The translations under genes were made by a program, and so were the position numbers. From the NCBI GenBank assembly GCA_023145975.1, contig JAGLCZ010000196.1, positions 1 through 10,678 on the forward strand: a DNA stretch of 10,678 nucleotides, written 5' to 3'. Below, in pieces: positions 7,279 through 10,678 of this stretch. Source of the stretch: Candidatus Hydrogenedentota bacterium. Lineage in GTDB: Bacteria; Hydrogenedentota; Hydrogenedentia; Hydrogenedentales; CAITNO01. Within the stretch, counting starts at the first letter, position 1. The number at the start of each line of letters is the position of its first letter. The notes below the pieces were generated by a model. It ran no database searches. It was not told where the DNA came from and saw only the letters and a program-made list of their open reading frames with translations.

Positions 7279-7286
7279 TCTCCTCT
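7279..7286 (-). promoter_or_regulatory. Ribosome-binding site of the thymidylate synthase gene
   Basis: The minus strand reads AGAGGAGA, with GGAG ending 6 bases before the ATG at 7273. This selects 7273 over upstream in-frame ATGs at 7297, 7306 and 7453; the last of these lies inside nagB. Confidence 0.75.
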
Positions 7287-7322
7287 CCCTGCACCATCGT
7301 GCATTTCATTTTAAGTGTAGTA

Positions 7323-8108
7323 TCAACGAAACCGATCCCACTGAGGATCGTGTTCAAATATCCAGCGGTAGTATTCCTGTTGTTCCAGCGCAGCCGCTGC
7401 CGCAGCATCCACAATAACCGTGCAATGGGGATGCAGTTGCAACGCGCTGGCACTTATCATTGAGGTAACGGGGCCTTCGACAGCCCGCACAATAATGTTT
7501 GCCTTGTTCGCGCCCGTCACCAGCACGACGCACTTTTCCGCCTCCAGTATAGTGCCAACCCCCATAGTGATCGCAAAACGAGGCATTTCTTCGGGCGTGT
7601 CAAAGAGCGGCGCATTCTGTTCAACCGTCTTAGGGGTAAGCGCCTTGACGCGGGTGCGGGAGAACATGGCAGATAAGGGTTCATTGAACCCTATGTGCCC
7701 GGACTCGCCAATACTGAGCAATTGCAGATCAATGCCGCCTACATCCGCTATCTGTGCATCATAACGTACACCTTCCTCTTCAGGATCGGAAGCCATGCCC
7801 TTGGGCAAATGGGTATTGCGCACATCAATGTTCACCTTGTCGAAAAGATGATGATTCATGTAATAGCGGTAGGCATTCTTGTGCGTGGGCGGCAACCCCA
7901 CATATTCATCCAGATTGAAGGTTACGGTTAGAGAAAAATCCAGCCCATCGGTCTGATGCATCGCCACCAGTAGGGCATATAACCCTTCCATGGTGCGCCC
8001 TGTGGCAAGACCCAAAACGGAAGTGGGCTTCGCTTGCAACTGATGGGCAATTAGAGCAGCCGTCAATTCAACGGCTGCTTTCTTAGTGTCACGAATAATT
8101 ACTTGCAT
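7323..8108 (-). CDS. nagB: Glucosamine-6-phosphate deaminase
   Basis: The enzyme converts glucosamine-6-phosphate to fructose-6-phosphate and ammonia, feeding amino-sugar carbon into glycolysis in the cytoplasm. Its 261 residues are close to the 266 of E. coli NagB. Clear family blocks are GLATGRT (33-39, phosphate loop), TFNLDEYVGLP (63-73, with catalytic Asp67 = E. coli D72), SIGESGHIGFNEP (132-144, His138 = H143 and Glu143 = E148), SRTRVKALT, AITMGVGTILEAE and TGANKA (Lys202 = K208). The position of E. coli D141 is Ser136 here, an unusual residue at the ring-opening triad. The end AAAAAALEQQEYYRWIFEHD lacks the longer E. coli tail. The start has only a weak GAAAGA site upstream. It is first in a probable operon with the thymidylate synthase gene. 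No NagA-type deacetylase gene is in the window. Confidence 0.93.
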   Translation of the reverse strand: MQVIIRDTKKAAVELTAALIAHQLQAKPTSVLGLATGRTMEGLYALLVAMHQTDGLDFSLTVTFNLDEYVGLPPTHKNAYRYYMNHHLFDKVNIDVRNTHLPKGMASDPEEEGVRYDAQIADVGGIDLQLLSIGESGHIGFNEPLSAMFSRTRVKALTPKTVEQNAPLFDTPEEMPRFAITMGVGTILEAEKCVVLVTGANKANIIVRAVEGPVTSMISASALQLHPHCTVIVDAAAAAALEQQEYYRWIFEHDPQWDRFR

Positions 8109-8153
8109 GTTGATCTTTCTGGATATGGAGACTGAACATCCTCTTGCCCGCCT

Positions 8154-8162
8154 ATTGTAACA
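8154..8162 (-). promoter_or_regulatory. Candidate extended -10 for nagB
   Basis: On the minus strand this reads TGTTACAAT, that is TGn followed by TACAAT, one mismatch from TATAAT. A start near 8147 would leave a leader of about 40 bases before the nagB ATG. No good -35 is seen. The box overlaps the TTGTAACAA dyad, so a regulator bound there would cover the promoter. Confidence 0.3.
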
Positions 8163-8232
8163 AATATGGTTGGGGTAAATTCATGGCGCTGTGTAACACT
8201 TGGTTTAAAAAGCATTTCTACCCATTGTATTG

Positions 8233-8265
8233 CACAATTGCACTTTCTTTTTTCAGTCAATTGTG
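8233..8265. repeat. 8-bp inverted repeat CACAATTG/CAATTGTG
   Basis: CACAATTG at 8233-8240 and CAATTGTG at 8258-8265 are perfect inverted copies, 17 bases apart, with each half containing the palindrome CAATTG. The centres of the two CAATTG cores are 23 bases apart, about two helical turns, as would suit a pair of regulator dimers. The right copy abuts the plus-strand extended -10 candidate. Confidence 0.35.
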
Positions 8266-8272
8266 ATATGAT
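8264..8272 (+). promoter_or_regulatory. Candidate extended -10 for the exported-protein gene
   Basis: TGATATGAT is TGn followed by TATGAT, one mismatch from TATAAT. No -35 hexamer of quality lies 16-18 bases upstream. Initiation near 8279 would give a leader of roughly 160 bases that includes the 8384-8411 hairpin. It is a weak call, with other AT-rich boxes such as TATAGT (8278-8283) nearby. Confidence 0.25.
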
Positions 8273-8383
8273 TAATGTATAGTAGGAATAGTTTGTAGCA
8301 TATACGCACCAAAAGTACAGCCGAACGTGGTGATTTATTGTGTAGGCGTATTGCTGTGTGATGGTTAAGGTAAAACAAATTAT

Positions 8384-8411
8384 CTGCTGGTGCGTGTTAC
8401 TGCACGAGCAG
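8384..8411 (+). promoter_or_regulatory. Stem-loop in the leader of the exported-protein gene
   Basis: CTGCT-G-GTGC (8384-8393) pairs with GCAC-G-AGCAG (8402-8411), giving nine base pairs with one internal G-G mismatch and an 8-base loop, GTGTTACT. The loop heptamer GTGTTAC is repeated exactly at 8412-8418, just after the stem. The structure ends about 19 bases before the ribosome-binding site (AGGGTG, 8430-8435), where it could affect translation or message stability. I do not recognise it as a known riboswitch class. Confidence 0.35.
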
Positions 8412-8441
8412 GTGTTACGTGAACCAAAAAGGGTGATCTTC

Positions 8442-10678
8442 ATGATTATGAAACGAGACAGAATAACCGTTGGGGCTCTAACGTGCATACTTGTAACAGT
8501 ATTGTTGTGCGGTGCCATGCCACAAGCATCAGCAGATCGTACACCGCGCATTCTGCTGGCAGGGGACAGTTGGACAGGATTCATGCTTGCCTTCCACTCC
8601 TATAGTGCTGCACTGAACGCACGCCCTGATCTAACACGTTGGGTCGAAGTAGGTAACCGTACCGCTGTCATGGGCGCACGCGCCTGGGAAATACTTGAGA
8701 ATCCCGACATGGATTACTTCAATCTGCTGACCAACGAACTGACCAAATATCCGAATGTTGACGTGGTCGTAATGACCTTAAGCGGCAATGATATTTTACG
8801 GGGTACAAAAGGGGTAGACCCTGGAAATTATAATCGTACCGTTGATATAGAAAATTGCTATCTGAATAACCCCGCCTCGGAGCCGTGGGTCGATACCAAT
8901 GAATGTCTAGCGTGGATGACAGCTAGTCTTGAAACACAAATTGGAACCATTGTAGATCATATTCTATCGATACGTCCTGACATTCGTGTAGCACTCGTAA
9001 GTTATGACTATGGCGCACGTGAACCTGAAGGTGGATGGACCATAGAAGATCAACACTTGGCCTTCCTGCAAATTGAAGAGGGAAAACGTCATATCGCTAC
9101 AACCCGTGATCGCGTTGAATATGTGAATAACTACGGGTTAATGCAACACCTCTATGGTATTCCGGAAGCAGTTCCCCCTATTGATCCGGGTGTTGTTCCC
9201 CCACCCTGCCTTTCTCCTGATCCCCCTTGTGCCTCTTGGCCGGGTGGTGATCCTTCGTACCTTTCCCCGCTTTTCACGTATATCGATCAGGATATTCATC
9301 TGACCGATTTCGGGTATTTGGATGTAGCCAACCGTTCCCTCGATTTTTGTATTCAAGAATGGCTGAATTATCCGAAAGCACTTGAGATTCTGCCTCTCGA
9401 CAAAAAATCCCCCTTCTTTCAGTTTCAGGTTACCTTTTCGCATCCCGTACAGGGCGTTACTGCCGGTGATTTCGAAGTACATATCCAGGACAAGGGGTTA
9501 TTGAAAGCCATGTCCGTCACGGATATATTGCCTGTTACCGGTCCTGCTGATGTCTACACCGTAACCGTAGATATGGACGGTTCCATGGAAGCAGCCTATA
9601 TTATTGTTAAAGATTTCGATACCATTACCCGTTCGGATACGGGTGCAGCCCTTGGCGGCACCGGGCTGGGCAATGGTGAATTTGTCTATAATGGTCTCTA
9701 TGAATTCGTTGATATGCCGCCGCCGGACGACAGTGACTTTGATGCCTCGATTCAATATCTCTACATGGCTTCAGAAGCCTATGAATATTTGCTTCAAGGC
9801 TTCAGTTTCAATCCGGAAGTCTTTGATGCCAATGGCGATTTTCTTGCCGATGGTAATATTGAGGATGAACCTTATATCATCCCGGGGAACGCGTTGCTGG
9901 ACGCCTATGAATTTGCACTGATTAGAGCGTGTATTGATGACCCCGCATTGGATTTAAGTGCCAATGGTGGTATCGTTGCAGCGGATGTGATCACTGCCTG
10001 GGAAAATAATCTGACCTGGATGCAATATACCGTTGGCGGTGCGAATGGGCTCGCAAGTATCGTACTACCGGGTCTGGATACCGTGTTGGCCGGTTTCTAC
10101 ACCTTGGGCGATCTTGATTCCCGGATTCTGGTGGGAATACTCGTTACTGCAATAGCACAGGTTGAAGAATTTCCCTTTGCCATGCAGCTTGAGGGGTTGG
10201 AAGACACCAACTACGAGTATTACCCGGACTGGCTATCCTGGGGCGGCGACGCCAGCGGCAACGGCTGGACCAACGAACAACTCTATGCCTATTATGCACC
10301 GGATGGACTCGATGCGTATTTGACTGCAGCATTGACTCCCACAATAATCCCTAAAACCGGTGCCGGCAGCTATTTCCCCGGACGCTTTACGCGCATTGCA
10401 GTACTGGAACACGCAAAATGGAATTCACCGTGGCAGTGGTATCGCGACGGTGTTCCCCTGGTAGATGACGGACGTATTACAGGCGCAAATCAGCGGAATT
10501 TGGATATCCTTTCATTACAGCCCGGTGATTCCGGTGATTATACCTGCGATTACATCCCCAAAGCGGGTACTAAAGCAGAAATCTATGGTCCCATCCACAT
10601 CGTAGTAGCTGACGGTACGGTTCCTGCCGGCAGCGCGATGATGCTAACGCTTATTGCCCTCGCCATTGGCGGTGCAGG
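8442..10678 (+). CDS. Large exported SGNH-hydrolase-like protein with Ig-like domains (3' end outside window)
   Basis: The frame is open from the ATG at 8442 to the window end: 745 complete codons, with no stop reached. A Sec signal peptide is clear, with basic MIMKRDR, a hydrophobic core and probable cleavage after ASA (residue 31). Residues about 36-300 resemble SGNH/GDSL hydrolases: AGDSW (Ser43), LSGND (Asn116) and DIHLTDFGY (His286). Residues about 322-422 look like a bacterial Ig-like domain (FQVTFSHPVQGVTAGDFEV...LGGTGLGNGEF). An acidic region with DANGDFLADGN and DASGNGWTNEQLYAYY, possibly calcium-binding, comes next. An I-set-like Ig domain is at about 642-724 (WYRDGVPLVDDGRI...GDSGDYTC). 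VPAGSAMMLTLIALAIGGA at 727-745 begins a hydrophobic segment, probably a C-terminal anchor or sorting signal. AGGGTG 6 bases upstream supports the start; an in-frame ATG at 8361 lacks a ribosome site. The substrate is unknown; an extracellular esterase or deacetylase is plausible. Confidence 0.85.
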   Translation, partial: MIMKRDRITVGALTCILVTVLLCGAMPQASADRTPRILLAGDSWTGFMLAFHSYSAALNARPDLTRWVEVGNRTAVMGARAWEILENPDMDYFNLLTNELTKYPNVDVVVMTLSGNDILRGTKGVDPGNYNRTVDIENCYLNNPASEPWVDTNECLAWMTASLETQIGTIVDHILSIRPDIRVALVSYDYGAREPEGGWTIEDQHLAFLQIEEGKRHIATTRDRVEYVNNYGLMQHLYGIPEAVPPIDPGVVPPPCLSPDPPCASWPGGDPSYLSPLFTYIDQDIHLTDFGYLDVANRSLDFCIQEWLNYPKALEILPLDKKSPFFQFQVTFSHPVQGVTAGDFEVHIQDKGLLKAMSVTDILPVTGPADVYTVTVDMDGSMEAAYIIVKDFDTITRSDTGAALGGTGLGNGEFVYNGLYEFVDMPPPDDSDFDASIQYLYMASEAYEYLLQGFSFNPEVFDANGDFLADGNIEDEPYIIPGNALLDAYEFALIRACIDDPALDLSANGGIVAADVITAWENNLTWMQYTVGGANGLASIVLPGLDTVLAGFYTLGDLDSRILVGILVTAIAQVEEFPFAMQLEGLEDTNYEYYPDWLSWGGDASGNGWTNEQLYAYYAPDGLDAYLTAALTPTIIPKTGAGSYFPGRFTRIAVLEHAKWNSPWQWYRDGVPLVDDGRITGANQRNLDILSLQPGDSGDYTCDYIPKAGTKAEIYGPIHIVVADGTVPAGSAMMLTLIALAIGGA

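Larger units (their letters stand above)
8109..8441. promoter_or_regulatory. Divergent intergenic region with several dyads
   Basis: This 333-base stretch separates nagB (minus) from the exported-protein gene (plus), and no convincing small gene is seen in it. It holds TTGTAACAA (8155-8163) and GTGTAACAC (8191-8199), both perfect 4-1-4 dyads. It also holds an 8-base inverted pair CACAATTG (8233-8240) / CAATTGTG (8258-8265), weak extended -10 boxes on each strand, and a leader hairpin at 8384-8411. It probably carries the promoters of both flanking genes and one or more regulator sites. Confidence 0.5.

Noticed and set aside
7274..7453. 60-codon upstream extension of the thymidylate synthase frame
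   Set aside because: It lies largely inside nagB, reads as an antiphase shadow, and the strong AGAGGAGA site points to 7273.
8361..8441. In-frame ATG 27 codons upstream of the exported-protein start
   Set aside because: It has no ribosome-binding site, and it would add a non-signal-like stretch ahead of a good signal peptide that begins at 8442.
8281..8441. Known riboswitch in the leader of the exported-protein gene
   Set aside because: No conserved core of a riboswitch class that I know could be matched; only a simple hairpin and a repeated heptamer are visible.
8099..8584. 161-codon minus-strand open frame across the intergenic region
   Set aside because: It overlaps the exported-protein start, shows no domain and has unlikely composition. 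The region is better read as regulatory.

Overview
The window comes from a bacterium. It has Shine-Dalgarno-led genes, ATGA-type stop/start overlaps, a lipoprotein substrate-binding component and a secreted protein with a Sec signal. No rRNA, tRNA or CRISPR array is visible, so placement is by protein style only. An archaeal-type thymidylate synthase, an unfused PIG-L deacetylase near a NagB deaminase, a ferredoxin protein of a type known from anaerobes, and a very large exported SGNH-hydrolase/Ig-like protein with the start of a C-terminal membrane segment together suggest an anaerobic environmental lineage of the PVC/Hydrogenedentota kind. This is a guess, not a determination.

Layout from left to right. 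Bases 1-139 are non-coding and hold a short-period repeat (ATCTGTG-type units) and inverted repeats. Bases 140-4797 are a four-gene minus-strand operon. Read in the direction of transcription it contains a PIG-L family deacetylase, a family-5 (Opp/Dpp/Yej) substrate-binding lipoprotein and two permeases; the last three are packed with a 1-base gap and a 4-base overlap. The ATP-binding subunits are not in the window. Bases 4798-4999 are a divergent promoter region with a good -10 box on each strand, each associated with a small dyad. Bases 5000-6280 (plus) encode a two-[4Fe-4S] ferredoxin-domain protein with an N-terminal winged-helix-like region and unusual extra cysteine clusters. It converges, with only 6 bases between stop codons, on a minus-strand pair: an archaeal-type thymidylate synthase (6287-7273) preceded by glucosamine-6-phosphate deaminase nagB (7323-8108). 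Bases 8109-8441 are a 333-base divergent intergenic region rich in small dyads. From 8442 to the window end runs a large exported protein (745 codons visible, 3' end outside the window) with a signal peptide, an SGNH/GDSL hydrolase-like domain, a bacterial Ig-like domain, an acidic Asp/Gly-rich middle, an I-set-like Ig domain and the beginning of a C-terminal hydrophobic segment.

How the genes may work together: the importer, the N-acyl deacetylase and NagB could form a salvage route for N-acetylated amino-sugar compounds (wall fragments, chito-oligosaccharides or amino-sugar peptides), with PIG-L deacetylation standing in for NagA. This is inferred from gene content; substrates cannot be read from the sequence. 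The thymidylate synthase, the ferredoxin protein and the exported protein have no obvious role in that route.
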